From assembly GCA_028829895.1 (NCBI GenBank), contig CM054180.1, forward strand, positions 100,724,635 through 100,788,634: a stretch of 64,000 nt of DNA. The letters are read 5' to 3'. The position numbers and the translations under genes were made by a program. Below, piece after piece: positions 10,321 to 22,134 of the stretch. Source of the DNA: Sinotaia quadrata. Its lineage: Eukaryota > Mollusca > Gastropoda > Architaenioglossa > Viviparidae. The notes below the pieces were generated by a model. The model worked only from the letters and a program-made list of their open reading frames with translations. It did not search any database and was not told the DNA's origin. How positions within the stretch are numbered: position 1 is the stretch's first letter; the number at the start of each line of letters is the position of its first letter.

Positions 10321-10672
10321 TTAGTGCAAAGTGCTTGCCTTGATACTTGACGCAAGGCCTTGTTGGTGTGCATAGTGCTTACCTTGATACTTGATGCAAG
10401 GCCTTGTAGTGTATAGTGCTTGCCTTGATACTTGATGCAAGGCCTTGTTGATATGTATAGTGCTTGCCTTGATACTTGATGCAAGGCCTTGTAGTGTAGA
10501 GTACTTGCCTTGATACTTGATGCAAGGCCTTGTTGATATGTATAGTGCTTGCCTTGATACTTGATGCAAGGCCTTGTAGTGTAGAGTACTTGCCTTGATA
10601 CTTGATGCAAGGCCTTGTTGATATGTATAGTGCTTGCCTTGATACTTGATGCAAGGCCTCGTAGTGTATACA
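10321..10672. repeat. Higher-order repeat: alternating 44- and 41-base units (85-base dimer)
   Basis: All units share GCCTTGATACTTGATGCAAG and GCCTTG with the preceding array. The linker alternates between TTGATATGTATAGTGCTT and TAGTGTATAGTGCTT (or TAGAGTACTT), giving a repeating dimer of about 85 bases, about four dimers in all. Confidence 0.94.
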
Positions 10673-11077
10673 TGTAGATCAAGCTTTGCATTCGCGTCGA
10701 ACGCTAGTCTCGCTAAATACTGAACTGCAATCAACAAAAACACATGGTGTGCGAGTGATTTGTCTGCGTTGCGAGTGATCGTTCTTGTTTGTGGCAATGG
10801 GCCTGCTTGTCTGCTTGATTGTCGCGATAGGGAGCTGCATGAATGTTATCAGAGTAATTACTAATCGAAATTCTTTCACACATATCAGCAGACCTTCAGC
10901 TAAAGACAAGGAGCGATGAGTGTTACTTATCGCAGTACGTCGTCTTGAGTATGCTTTGGATGACTAAGAGACAATGGCATCTTTGGGGTGTAGATGACAG
11001 AGCTGCAGTGACTGATTGTCAAAAATAAAACCTACTCTTTAAAGTTGTAGTAACTAAAATTATGGATGCATGATATG
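10673..11077. other. Single-copy non-coding sequence between two minisatellites
   Basis: No supported gene. A frame on the minus strand overlaps the repeat junction and lacks a recognisable domain. Confidence 0.5.
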
Positions 11078-11476
11078 TTCAAGTGTAAAGTGTGACAAGT
11101 TCAAGTGTAAATCATTGTGATAAGACCAAATCTGAGTCTGCATGATAAGACCAAATGTGAATCTGCATGATAAGTCCAAATGTGAATCTGCATGATGTCC
11201 AAATGTGAATCTGCATGGTAAGTCCAAATGTGAGTCTGCATGGTAAGTCCAAATGTGAGTCTGCATGATGTCCAAATGTGAGTCTGCATGATAAGTCCAA
11301 ATATGAGTCTGCGTGATAAGTCCAAATGTGAGTCTGCGTGATAAGTCCAAATGTGAATCTGCATGATGTCCAAATGTGAATCTGCATGATAAGTCTACAT
11401 GTGAGTCATCGTGATAAGTCCAAATCTAAGTTATCGTAATGTCCAAATCTAAGTTATCGTGATAAGTCCAAATGTC
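11078..11476. repeat. 25/23-base minisatellite, about 15 copies
   Basis: The unit is GATAAGTCCAAATGTGAATC plus TGCAT (25 bases). A two-base-shorter form with GATGTCC replaces GATAAGTCC in several units. Edges are eroded (TTCAAGTGTAAA on the left, CTAAGTTATCGT on the right). Confidence 0.95.
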
Positions 11477-11698
11477 TAGTTGTAGCTGAATACGTAGACC
11501 TAGACCTATTGTTTGTATTCCAACACACGTTTGACTGAGACCTATACCTACTATTTGTATTGCGGCCCAATGACCACTGCTTCAATGGTCAGTCACATTA
11601 TTGTCTCTCTCTCTCTCTTTCTCTCTCTCTCGATTTGTTCTTACTTTAAACCACGGATTCTTGTATTTGTTACCATGACAATTATAGGAACGAGCGAC

Positions 11699-12043
11699 CA
11701 CTTATAGACTGCACTGTCCTATCCTAAAACACTAATTTTTATTTATTTAACAAAAACTTACTTATTATTGTTCAACTTATAATTCACTTATAGACTACAC
11801 TGTCCTATCCTAAAACACTAATTTTTATTTATTTAACAAAAACTTACTTATTATTGTTCAACTTATAATCCACTTATAGACCACACTGTCCTATCCTAAA
11901 ACACTAATTTTTATTTATTTAACAAAAACTTACTTATTATTGTTCAACTTATAATCCACTTATAGACCACACTGTCCTATCCTAAAACACTAATTTTTAT
12001 TTAACAAGAAACTTACTTATTAGTGTTCAACTTATAATCCACC
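11699..12043. repeat. 86-base minisatellite, 4 copies
   Basis: CACTTATAGACTGCACTGTC begins at 11699, 11785, 11871 and 11957, an exact 86-base period. The last copy lacks part of TTTATTTA and has AACAAGAAACT. Confidence 0.96.
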
Positions 12044-12987
12044 TTCCGCATTGCTGGTTGCAACTTACTTTGATTCCCTAAGGCTGCCATAATTGCGTTC
12101 GCCTTAGGACACCACAATAAACATTAGACCCACAGCAGGCTCTTCTTTTCCACCCGCAGTACTCAAACTTCAGCACTCTACTGCTAGGTAGTTCAAAGAA
12201 AGCTGCCTGGAGGCACTGACATTTACTGATTATCGCTCCGGAATCCTGACACAAGCGTGCGGTGTTGTTTTTGTCTTGTAAGAACCATATGATATCGGTC
12301 TCGTTATTTCAATAGGGAAGAACAGACCGCGAAATCAGCGAACTTTGGAAATGGACTCTTAGGGGAATTAAATAATAGAATTTGGAAATGGTTGCTGAAA
12401 TGACATACAACAGCAAATTTGGGAATTGGACGGTCAGGGGACATAATCAACTAATGAATACGGACGATTACAGTTCGCGTCATCGTAAGAAGACGTCAGC
12501 TCATCAAAAATAAATTTATTAATTACAGAAGGAAGATTTTACTGCAGCAGACACACATGGCGATACCGGAAAACCATTCTTGATCGTAAGTCTCTGACAC
12601 TTATATTACGTCTTCTGGTCCTTCTTAATCTCAAATACCAATCACAAACTCCGACACTTATATTACGTCTTCTGGTCCTTCTTAATTTCAAATGCCAATC
12701 ACAAACTCCGAAATAAACTTAGCATGGGATTATTTCTTGACTTATTTCATTCAAAAAACAAAGTAAACCAGCGTCAACAGCAAAATAATGTGTTGTACAG
12801 CTTGTATTCGATTACGATCCATCTTAGCCGAGTAGGCAACATAGAAGTCACGTGACTAGTAACCTTTGAAATATTTCTTAAATAAATTCATGTGCTGTCT
12901 TTCTGAGTCTACTCATTGTTCAATCTAATCTTTTCAGGCGTCTATGTGCGGTTTTTTGGTGGTGGTTGTTGTTTTTTGTTTTTTTTC
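12044..12987. other. Single-copy sequence with a 57-base duplication
   Basis: No gene is supported. The duplication at 12596-12710 is listed separately. Confidence 0.5.
12596..12710. repeat. 57-base tandem duplication, 2 copies
   Basis: GACACTTATATTACGTCTTC begins at 12596 and 12653. The copies differ by only a few bases (ATCTCAAATACC versus ATTTCAAATGCC). Confidence 0.95.
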
Positions 12988-13002
12988 GGGGGGGGGGGGG
13001 GG
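12988..13002. repeat. Poly-G run of 15
   Basis: Uninterrupted run of 15 G on the plus strand following a T-rich tract. Confidence 0.97.
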
Positions 13003-13129
13003 ATTTTGCTGTCAAGGTCAAGAAGACAACTGTTTCGCTGGCCTTTGCAGGATTATGGCCTACTAAATGTCGTCCCAATCTCCGGACATATCAGTAACGG
13101 CCACGAATGACCATTTCAGCAAGCTTCCC

Positions 13130-13640
13130 TGGTTCGTGTGCTTTCTGCACTTTTTCATTTCTTTTCTTATTACAGTTTTAATTAATTTTCTTTATGTTGG
13201 TTTCTTCTTCATCTTTTTTTTTTGGGGGGGAGGGTGGATGGGGAGTAACAGGATCTTGTTTTTCCTCATCGTCTTTTTTTCTTCTCTTATCACATTTCAT
13301 TTAATTATATTGGTTTTTCCTAGTATTTCTTCATCCTCTTCTTTTCTATTATCATTCTTCTTCTTCTCTTTTATTAGTATGCCACTATTTTATTGTCTGA
13401 CATTCCTATGTTGCGTGATTTCTTTTCTGTTTCTCGAGTTATATTTTCCATTTTAATCTTTACTATTATGTAATTATAGATGTCTTCAATCTTTTTCCCT
13501 CTCTCGCCCTTTCTCCATGACTCTTCTCTCTCTCTTCTTTGCCAGCATCGTTTTCAAATTCATCCCCGTTTCTTTTATTTGTTGTAATTTGACACTACTC
13601 TCTTTTTATCTATTATCATTTTAACGATTTAGCTAGGAAC
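13130..13640. repeat. Pyrimidine-rich low-complexity stretch (T/C on plus)
   Basis: About 500 bases dominated by TTCTTTTC-type words. A 129-codon Phe/Leu/Ser-rich frame at 13067-13456 is explained by this composition and is not called as a gene. Confidence 0.8.
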
Positions 13641-13699
13641 TTTTTTTTTCAGTTGTCTTCATCAACAAGCAGAGAAAGCCGAAAAGCTATTGTAGGGAG

Positions 13700-13861
<162 letters not shown>

Positions 13862-14269
13862 TACTATCAAATGTTACATTGCATAACCATTATATTTTTT
13901 ATATTAAAGATTGTATTTAACAATTTGCTTTCGTCAAAGTTTTGTTGTATTTTTACAGTTTTACATTCTCGTCCTCTTTCTTCGTCAGCACTAACGAATG
14001 ATTTAATACATTGTACTCCAATTCATGGAATATTTAGTGTCTGGTTATGGAAGCCATTACATTAGCAGACTACACGCCTTCAACATAAACTCTGTGCTTT
14101 AACTTTCATTGCAAACTTACTCGCACAGAGTTTGGGGTGGGTGGGGAGGTTAGGTAAAGAGCTAGTGGGAGGAAAAAAGAGAGACAGATGTGGTGAACAA
14201 CGTAGAAAAACAGGGGGAAGAAAATAAAACAAAAAATTTCGTTTCTGGACTTTGTCTCTAATTAAATTT

Positions 14270-14390
14270 CTTACCCCTGACCATTTTTTCTTTTATTCCA
14301 AGTTCTTGGTTGTTCATATTTTGGTTTTATTACCCCTTACCATTTTTTCTTTTATTCCAAGTTCTTGGTTGTTCATGTTTTGGTTGCAGA
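14270..14390. repeat. 59-base tandem duplication, 2 copies
   Basis: TACCCCTGACCATTTTTTCT begins at 14272 and recurs at 14331 with one change. Both are followed by a TTATTCCAAGTTCTTGGTTG block. Confidence 0.95.
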
Positions 14391-14563
14391 GTGAAATCTG
14401 TTTACCTCGTGACTACACACATTCAACTCCGTTTTGTAATGCTTAAGTGTCGGTCGTACTACAATCAATCTTTATTACACTGGTACTGACGCCATTCCTA
14501 GCAAGCATGACGGGACCGGGAGTTTGTTGAAATTTAAAAACTTGGTTTTTTTGCTGTTTGGAT

Positions 14564-14733
<170 letters not shown>

Positions 14734-15059
14734 ATGTTCTTACTCTTTCGATTTTTCCACATCTCGAACTGTTTTTTGTACATCTTGTGTAAAGTTTGTT
14801 CTTTGTCGGTTTTAGTTTTCTTTTCTGATTATTCTTAACATTTTTTTCAGCTGTTTTCTGATCTTTTCTACATTTCTTGATTATATAAACTGTGTTAGTG
14901 AATACCTGCCTGCTTGTTGAGTACAAATCCTACCTCTAAAGTTAAGGGCCTTTGTCGCAGTGCTGTGCCCTTGTTCGTCTTTCTTAGCCTTTTTTCATAG
15001 ACAGTCTGTAATTTCAAATAATCATTTCCCTTCTCGCTCACTTGTATTGATTGCACTTG
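14734..15059. other. Non-coding T-rich sequence
   Basis: Nothing distinctive seen. Confidence 0.5.
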
Positions 15060-15418
15060 GCACCTATCCTCGACATGCTTTTCGTTTTAATTACGCTAAT
15101 CACAGTGAATGAGCCTCGGCAGTCTCTTGTACTCAAATGAATTACATCATTTGCAATAACGATGATTCATACTTTCAGTTACATTAATTATGTTGCTAGC
15201 TCTACAGGGCACGCTAATTGTCTCCTCTTGTATTAATTACTCACTTGCAATAAAGCGCCCTCTCTGATTAGTCGCTGACATTAATTTACGTCGATTGCAA
15301 TAATAACCTCCCTCTATTATTTTACTAATAAATTACAAAATTTGGCAATAAATGTCTCTCCCCATTCTTGTTACTAATATTAATTGTGCCAGTTGCAATA
15401 AACTCTTTTCCAGTTACT
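15060..15418. repeat. Very old degenerate tandem array, ~65-75 bases, left part
   Basis: A phrase like ATTAATTACRTCAGTTGCAA followed by TAA and a CTCTC-rich linker recurs about five times (around 15125, 15190, 15235, 15290, 15345, 15395). Divergence is high. The same phrase resumes after about 1.5 kb at 16976. Confidence 0.65.
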
Positions 15419-16975
15419 TTCTCTTAAAGTGACCCGACCTTGGGCTCTGCTTATGCTGATATATTTAAGTATCATAAACAACTCAGGAGAAGAATGTCCT
15501 AGAAATTGTTGATGTAATCTAAACCGGTTTTAGGTGGATTAGTATTTTTTATTATCCAATGGTTAAGATTTACAAGAACGACACCAGCCAATGGGCTGAG
15601 ATCAAAATTTACCTGTTGAAAAGAATTTATTTTTTAATCACTTTGAATTTGGTTTGGAAGAAGTCTGGTCATGAAAGGCAGTTGTTAGCTTAATGGTGAG
15701 TTAACTGTCTGATTGAGAGAAAATGGACTTTGAAATATTTTGTACATTTTGCTATTGATATGTTATACTTATGTTTTACATAGATATGTATTATGTGAGT
15801 AGACTATTATTTCTATAAATTGTAAACTATGATGCTTGTATGCAGTATGCTAAAACACTTGACATTGTTTCTGGTGTACATGATCATAAAACTGATATGT
15901 TGTATTTATGTATGCGTGTATCAGGCTAATAAATACTGTTGCAGGAAACTGTAAGTTGAGACTTGAATGTAAGAAAGAATTAGGTTAGGGATGAATAAAC
16001 TGGAAAACCTTCGTGTTTTCCTGTTCCCTGATTTTATTTTACAGGGAAGAAGCAGCCCTTTTGTTTTTACCAGAATCTCCCAGTTTAGTGATTTATAAAC
16101 TGCTACGACCATGATTGATTCGAGAAGTCTCTACCACTAGTGTGTAAGTGTAAGGATACTAGTGTGTAAGTGTAAGGATACTAGTGTGTAAGGATGCACT
16201 GCAGTCTGTTGATGTATGGTGGCAAAGTATGCTCGACTACATCATGGAATTTCTGGTTACAAAAATGTTACTGGAAATTGCTACATTGTTTTTCTGCTCG
16301 AGGGAATTAATGTGGCAAAGGAGAGCCCAGATTAGTCTTGAGACAACAGTGGTTAACAGAACATTCAACAGAATGCTGCAGGGCACATGAAACTGACAAT
16401 TCTATTGTGAAGAATAAAATTGTGACTTTGTTACAAAGCATACAAAAGACTATTGTGGCACTGCCTAGAAAGACTTATATACAAACTAATATCATTATAA
16501 TATCTTTAAGTCCATTTTTCCCCTGATAATAATTATCCTGTGATTTATATTAACACTAATCTGCTGAATTGCGTGTTAGGATATAAGACTGTATTTGAAT
16601 GTGGTTTCATGGAAATATTGATGTCAAATAATCTTTTTATTGTATTTGTTATATGTAAATTTGATTTTGATTTAATAAATTTATTGTTAATTTTATTGAT
16701 CTTCTTACACATACTGATAACTATGTCTGAGAGATAGTGGGTAGATAGGGCTCATTGAATATAGATTAAAGACGGAGTTATCTTCTCCTTTGGAAAGAAG
16801 TTTTCCGCCTATGGAAATATTGTTAGACATTGAATGTTTGACTTTAATGTTGTGGAAGAGAGAAAACGTTACAGCGCCCATATATCAGTCAAGTGGGAGA
16901 GAGACATGGTGTCTTCTGGAGAATTATTAATAACATAAATTAAAATTCTCATCCATTCGTTTGTCACGTTAGGTG
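15419..16975. other. Unlike AT-rich block interrupting an old repeat array; possible insertion
   Basis: This block has no trace of the repeat found on both sides. CAGTTACT is present immediately to its left (15411-15418) and again at 16976-16983, which could be an 8-base target duplication or simply repeat homology. I found no convincing terminal inverted repeat. It contains AATAAA-type sites and short frames (for example 16184-16390) without recognisable domains. Confidence 0.35.
16139..16192. repeat. 22-base tandem repeat, about 2.5 copies
   Basis: TAGTGTGTAAGTGTAAGGAT followed by AC repeats twice exactly, then once in shortened form. Confidence 0.93.
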
Positions 16976-17440
16976 CAGTTACTAACGATCTCTCCAGAAT
17001 TCATTTTACTTATTTCAATACCTCAATAACATTAACTGCAAATCTGATTGGTCATCTTTACCTTTTACATTTATTAATTATATCAGTTACAAACAAACTA
17101 AAAGTTTCTTAAGTCTCTAAATGTCTTCAATAAGTCTAATGCGGTGTTTGTTGCTGTCTACTGTGATTAATTTATTTTAATTGCGTCAGTCGCAAAAATG
17201 TATGCTCCCTAATATCTTTAATTAGATCAGTTGCAATAAAGATCTGTCTCTATCTTCCATAGATGAACTACGTCAATGGCAAAAATGATCGCTGTCTACT
17301 CAATCTTATATCACTTACATCAACTCCAATAATGGGCATTCTACAGGATTACTCACTCACAATCATTATGTCACTTACAATCATGATTTCTTTGCAAAAT
17401 ATAATCCAGAGACTCGACCCCTTCAATCAAAACAACCCAC
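16976..17440. repeat. Very old degenerate tandem array, right part
   Basis: Continues the phrase of 15060-15418 (TTAATTATATCAGTTACAAA, TTTAATTAGATCAGTTGCAA, GAACTACGTCAATGGCAAAA) with CTC-rich linkers. A 70-codon frame over the end of it is repeat-derived. Confidence 0.65.
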
Positions 17441-18107
17441 GGATCAGGAAAACAAATATGCGATTTGTTTTATAAGATTCCCCGTTTGTGTACAAATCTA
17501 CAGTGAGCCGTTAAAGATCGTTTACTGCTCTTTGGGCTCAGCACTAAAACTGTTTTCACGACACAAGAGCTGACTGATTTAGACGCGTAAATGTAAATGT
17601 TTGCAATCGGGCTTTTTGCCAACCAGCACCAAAGATGCACTGATCTGTGACGTAAACTTGCATTGTGTTTGCCACCGCGAACAACAATAGATAAAGACCA
17701 CGTGGTTTGTGAGATAGGAAAGCTGTATGTCTAACTGCACGCAGAAATTGTAGAGTAGTTGGAATGATGGTCTGTCTATTGTTGCAGATACTGGAGATGG
17801 GGGGAGGGTGGGTAGGTGGAAAAAAAGAAAATTAAATCAAGATCCAGAATGCGACAACTCACTAAAATTATGTCAGTAGATCAGGTCTGTCAACTGAAAT
17901 TCTGCGCTTCATGTGTCAAAAGAAGAAAAGAAAAAAACACACATTCACTGCAATAGTAGTAGTTGTCTTAGTAAAGGATTTTCTTCTTTTTTATCAGAAA
18001 TCTCTGTCACATACAAAGCAATAAATATTAGACATAGGTATAAAAATAGCAAGACCAAATCCGTAGCAGTTCATTATATAAGACATACTTTTGATGCAGA
18101 AACACGC
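17441..18107. other. Single-copy non-coding sequence
   Basis: A G-rich patch with GGGGGGAGGGTGGG lies at about 17800-17820. No gene is supported. Confidence 0.5.
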
Positions 18108-18232
18108 GAGTGAGTGAGTGAGTGAGTGAGTGAGTGAGTGAGTGAGTGAGTGAGTGAGTGAGTGAGTGAGTGAGTGAGTGAGTGAGTGAGTGAGTGAGTG
18201 AGTGAGCGGGCGAGTGAGTGAGTGAGCGAGTG
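18108..18232. repeat. (GAGT)n microsatellite, about 30 copies
   Basis: Perfect GAGT repeat with GCGGGC and GCGAGT variants near its 3' end. Confidence 0.98.
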
Positions 18233-19030
18233 AACTCGCGCTTGGTTGAATGAATGATTTAAAACTGCCCTAGTTCCAGACTATTCCTCCATCACCAGGG
18301 AAGAGAATGCCATTAGAAAATGCCCACTCTGGTACTGGCTGATAAAGCAACCTTTAACCTTTTCACTGCTAAGAGACTCTTCAATCTTTATGCGTCGGAA
18401 AACTAATGCCAAGAGAAGCCGGTAGTTATTTTTGGCGGTCACTCACCTTGGACAAGCCGCTCGACGGTCTGAGTCTTCTCCTGGGGCGAAGACAGGTCTC
18501 TTTATCCGCCTCACTCTTTGTTGCTCTAATAAGTATATCTGTTTTTATTCTGGACGTCGGTGTCCTTTGTATCCTCAAGGCGCAGTTATCTCCTCTCTCT
18601 GGTCTTTCTGCTGAAGGGAGGGGTGGGGAGAGAGAGAGAGACACCACAGAATATTTTCTTTTCAAACGTCCTATGTCTTGTGCTGCTTCTGTAATTTGTT
18701 TTTTTCCACACACGATTGAAATGTGAATTGGGGATACTGCAATTACTATACAACGTAAAGACACCGAGCTGGTTTCGACTTGCCCGTCCAGCCGTCTGCT
18801 TATCGCTGTTGTCGTAACTAGTCGTTCCAATCACGTAGCACGCATTAAACTCTGAAGTTGTCCAGCGAAAGGGCGACAACGTTCTTTGGGATGTGTGGCA
18901 CTTTGTAGGAGCTCACGTATCATATTTCCGAAACATCATTGCAACCGACTCGGAACTTTTTTAATAGTCAATCAAAGACACAGCTCTGTCGTTCTTTGTG
19001 GGCTATATGCGTTCTTTTCAGCGACTTGAG
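18233..19030. other. Single-copy sequence, open on both strands, no accepted gene
   Basis: Overlapping frames run at 18406-18726 (plus, 106 codons) and 18426-18830 (minus, 134 codons). Composition is fairly balanced but neither shows a recognisable domain. The minus frame is Arg/Ser-rich and includes a GAGA-derived patch. At most one could be real. Confidence 0.4.
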
Positions 19031-19196
19031 TGATTGGCGTTTTTATCGTCAGTGGAGTAAATATTACTGACTGATTGGCGTTTTTATCGTCAGTGGAGTA
19101 AATATTACTGACTGATTGGCGTTTTTATCGTCAGTGGAGTAAATATTACTGACTGACTGGCGTTTTTATCGTCAGTGGAGTACTTATTACTGACTG
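19031..19196. repeat. 41-base minisatellite, 4 copies
   Basis: TGATTGGCGTTTTTATCGTC, then AGTGGAGTAAATATTACTGAC, begins at 19031, 19072, 19113 and 19154. The copies are nearly identical, with TGACTGG and TACTTATT changes in the last. Confidence 0.97.
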
Positions 19197-20394
19197 AAAA
19201 ACTCCGTTTCTCTCTTTTTCTTTTTACAGTCAAAAAGGTTCTATTCTTTTTCGATCGGTATTTTTTTTTAATTTCTAAGGACATGAATTTTCGCTTCAAA
19301 ACTTGAATTTCGACTTAAAGCAGAGTCGAACAAAACACAAATATATTTTTGTTTAATCCCGGGATAATCTGTAATCGATGTTCTTCCATCCGTCGCCAAT
19401 ACGATGTCTTTGAGAAAATGTCAAGTCTAGCTTTCTCTATTTAAAAAAAAATTAAATCGTGCTTTCAATTCAGTCGAATAATTGATGATTTATTACTTTT
19501 AATTCAAACTGATATTGAATTATTTGTCCGCATCCGTCTGCCTAACGCACCTTGCACAGACTACCCAATCAAAGGCTATCCTATTTTCTAGTCTGCTTAA
19601 TTTCTTCCCAAACAGAAACAATCGTCGCAAGAATAATTATTTCGCAGTGAAGCTGTAGTGGTAGTGATGGTGGTGGTAGTGATGGTGGTGGGTTGCGGAA
19701 CTGCAATAAAAATGTCTCGTCTTGTCGACATGAACTGCAGGAGTTAAGCCACACATAACCTGCGACCTCTTTCTCTAAGCGGTCGGCTTGTCAGCAAGTC
19801 TCCTATCTGTAACGAGCATCAATCTATTGACAGAACACCAGCCAGCACGACGGACTCAAGTGTCGTATGTCTACGCTGTCATTAGATTGATCTGTCAGAA
19901 ACTGTTATCGATACCGACAGCAAAGAATCACTTCCATATATATATATAATACAATAGCGTGTGCAGATTATTGGCTGCTCTGGGGATTTTTCCCCTTTGT
20001 CAAACAGACTAAAACGTTAAATAACTAACTAAATTAAACACTCGAGAGAAGTAAATTAAACTTCATCGGCAGATGTATCCAACTTGTTGTTTCATCAGAG
20101 AGCTGAGGATGCTGGCGAAGGAAAGAAAACACCAAGTAGAAAACAAAAATTATTTTCTAATTGCCAATAATTGATTTCAGTCCGCTGGGGTAATTAATCT
20201 CCTGGATAGTATGGACACTAGGAGGATTTTCAGAGATGTGACCACTTAGACTGCGAGGAAATACCGGCACCTTAGTCTCGTTCTGAATTAGATTATTAAC
20301 TGAAGCGCTATGGAAACGACAGCGATGTTAAAAATGGGAAGGGGGGGGGGTGAGTGGAGGGAAATCAACTAGAAAAGTATACAGTCTTTCACAA
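19197..20394. other. Single-copy AT-rich sequence
   Basis: No gene is supported. Contains a GGTGGTAGTGATGG patch near 19665-19690, a short (TA)n near 19937 and a run of 10 G at 20341-20350. Confidence 0.5.
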
Positions 20395-20900
20395 ACGACA
20401 ATGAACACGCGATGGCTACGCGAGCTGCTATTAAGCTGAACTTCATACAGTGGCACTGGCTTGGCGGCGTACAATGGCGGGCCTTTTAAATCAATCTAAA
20501 AATCTGTTCGCCGTCGCGCGGAACGCCGGGAAATCTCCAACCGCTGCGGCAAATGGGCGCAACCACTTGTCCCTCCGACCAAGTCTTGAGGTAACGAAAT
20601 TAGCACGGTGCTGAACACAGACGAGAGAGAGAGAGAGCAGCAGCAGCAGCAATCAGAAGACACTGGGGGGCTGGCGTGTGTTGTGCGAGTGGCTGGAAGC
20701 AGCGTTTGGGGGACAAGTGTGAAGATTCCTTCGATTAAAGTTCACAAAAAGGCAATATGCGCTCCGCCCGCCCGCCCGCTACTGCGCCATACAGCCACCC
20801 ATGTCAAGCCAGCTCTTGAACGCGCTCTGTGCCATAACCAGAAGCTGAGGGGTAGGATGGGAAAGGAAGAGACAAAGCTGCCCGTGAGATTCTGATCCAA
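20395..20900 (+). promoter_or_regulatory. GC/CpG-richer block, candidate promoter or first exon
   Basis: CpG is locally frequent (TCGCCGTCGCGCGG near 20510, CGCCCGCCCGCCCGC near 20766) against an AT-rich background, as expected for an unmethylated promoter or 5' exon. GAGGTAACG at about 20588 resembles a splice donor. A 96-codon frame from 20608 contains a short Gln run from CAG repeats but no recognisable domain. No TATA box is evident. The block could also be a conserved non-coding element. Confidence 0.25.
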
Positions 20901-20971
20901 AACCCCAGGCGATTTCTGGCTGAAAGGATCTGCTATTTGGTGGTGGTAATAGCACTGGAAGTAGAAGTAAT

Positions 20972-21144
20972 AAGGACCTCAAGTGATAGTAGTTATAGAA
21001 ACAATACAATTTCTTAGTAGTATAGCAAAAGGACCTCAAGTGATAGTAGTTATAGAAACAATACAATTTCTTAGTAGTATAGCAAAAGGACCTCAAGTGA
21101 TAGTAGTTATAGAAACAATACAATTTCTTAGTAGTATAGCAAAA
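20972..21144. repeat. 57-base minisatellite, 3 copies
   Basis: AAGGACCTCAAGTGATAGTA begins at 20972, 21029 and 21086, with near-identical copies. The period is divisible by three, hence a spurious minus-strand frame (CFYNYYHLRS repeated). Confidence 0.97.
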
Positions 21145-21149
21145 GCAGC

Positions 21150-21685
21150 CGTGTTGTAGTACTAGGAGAATTAGTAGTAATAGTATTAGTAAGTAGCAAG
21201 TACTAACGTTTTAATAGTAGTAGTATCACCAGCAGTTGCAATATTACCAATAGGGGTAGCTATAGAACTAGTATTTTATTATTTTATTAATTGTACCTAT
21301 AGTAAGAGTAGCAGTAGTAGTAATGGCAATAGTAGTATAAGTAGTAATAGCAATGGTAAAACAAATAATATTAGCAGTAGTGGTAATAACAATAGTAGTA
21401 ATGTAATATTAGCAGTAGTGGTAATACAATAGTAAAACAAATAATATTAGCAGTAGTGGTAATAGCAATAGTAGTAAAGTAATATTAGCAGTAGTGGTAA
21501 TAGCAATAGTAGTAAAGTAATATTAGCAGTAGTGGTAATACAATAGTAAAACAAATAATATTAGCAGTAATGGTAATACAATAGTAAAACATAATATTAG
21601 CAGTAGTGGTAAGAGCAATAGTAGTAAAATAATATTAGCAGTAGTTCTAATAGCAAATAGTAAAACAAATAATATTATCAGTAGC
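21150..21685. repeat. TAG/TAA-rich degenerate array
   Basis: Trinucleotide-like AGTAGT/AATAGT sequence carrying longer repeated blocks. AATATTAGCAGTAGTGGTAA occurs at about 21368, 21406, 21445, 21483 and 21520 with variable spacing. Confidence 0.85.
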
Positions 21686-22003
21686 AGTATATAAACTATC
21701 CCAAATATGACTAGGTTGCTAGGATAAGGAATTGGTATCCATAGTATATAAACTATCCCAAATATGACTAGGTTGTTAGGGTAAAGAATTGGTATCCATA
21801 GTATATAAACTATCCCAAATATGACTAGGTTGTTAGGGTAAGAAATTGGTATCCATAGTATATAAACTATCCCAAATATGACTAGTTTGTTAGGGTAAGG
21901 AATTGGTATCCATAGTATATAAACTATCCCAAATATGACTAGGTTGTTAGGGTAAGGAATTGGTATCCCAAATAAGACTAGGTTGTTGGGGTAAGTAATT
22001 GGT
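21686..22003. repeat. 57-base minisatellite, 5 copies plus a partial
   Basis: AGTATATAAACTATCCCAAA begins at 21686, 21743, 21800, 21857 and 21914, followed in each copy by TATGACTAGGTTGTTAGGG and GGTATCCAT. Each copy contains TATATAAA. A truncated copy ends the array. Confidence 0.97.
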
Positions 22004-22134
22004 GGAATGAAAGAGAAAACAAAAACTTAAAAACCTGAGCAGTGTTTTACTTGTTTAATTTTCCCTCTATATAATTACTAATTAATTCATAGGGAGATGG
22101 AATGAAGGGGTGAAATAAAGAGTTAGTGCAACAG

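Noticed and set aside
10008..10672. CRISPR-like pattern of constant core and variable linkers
   Set aside because: The linkers are themselves repeated, in two or three forms, not unique spacers, and the sequence context is animal nuclear DNA.
13067..13456. 129-codon Phe/Leu/Ser-rich frame resembling membrane segments
   Set aside because: Lies in a pyrimidine-rich low-complexity stretch; such sequence encodes hydrophobic residues in every frame.
18406..18830. Overlapping frames of 106 (plus) and 134 (minus) codons
   Set aside because: No recognisable domain in either, both cannot easily be real, and the minus frame includes GA-repeat translation.
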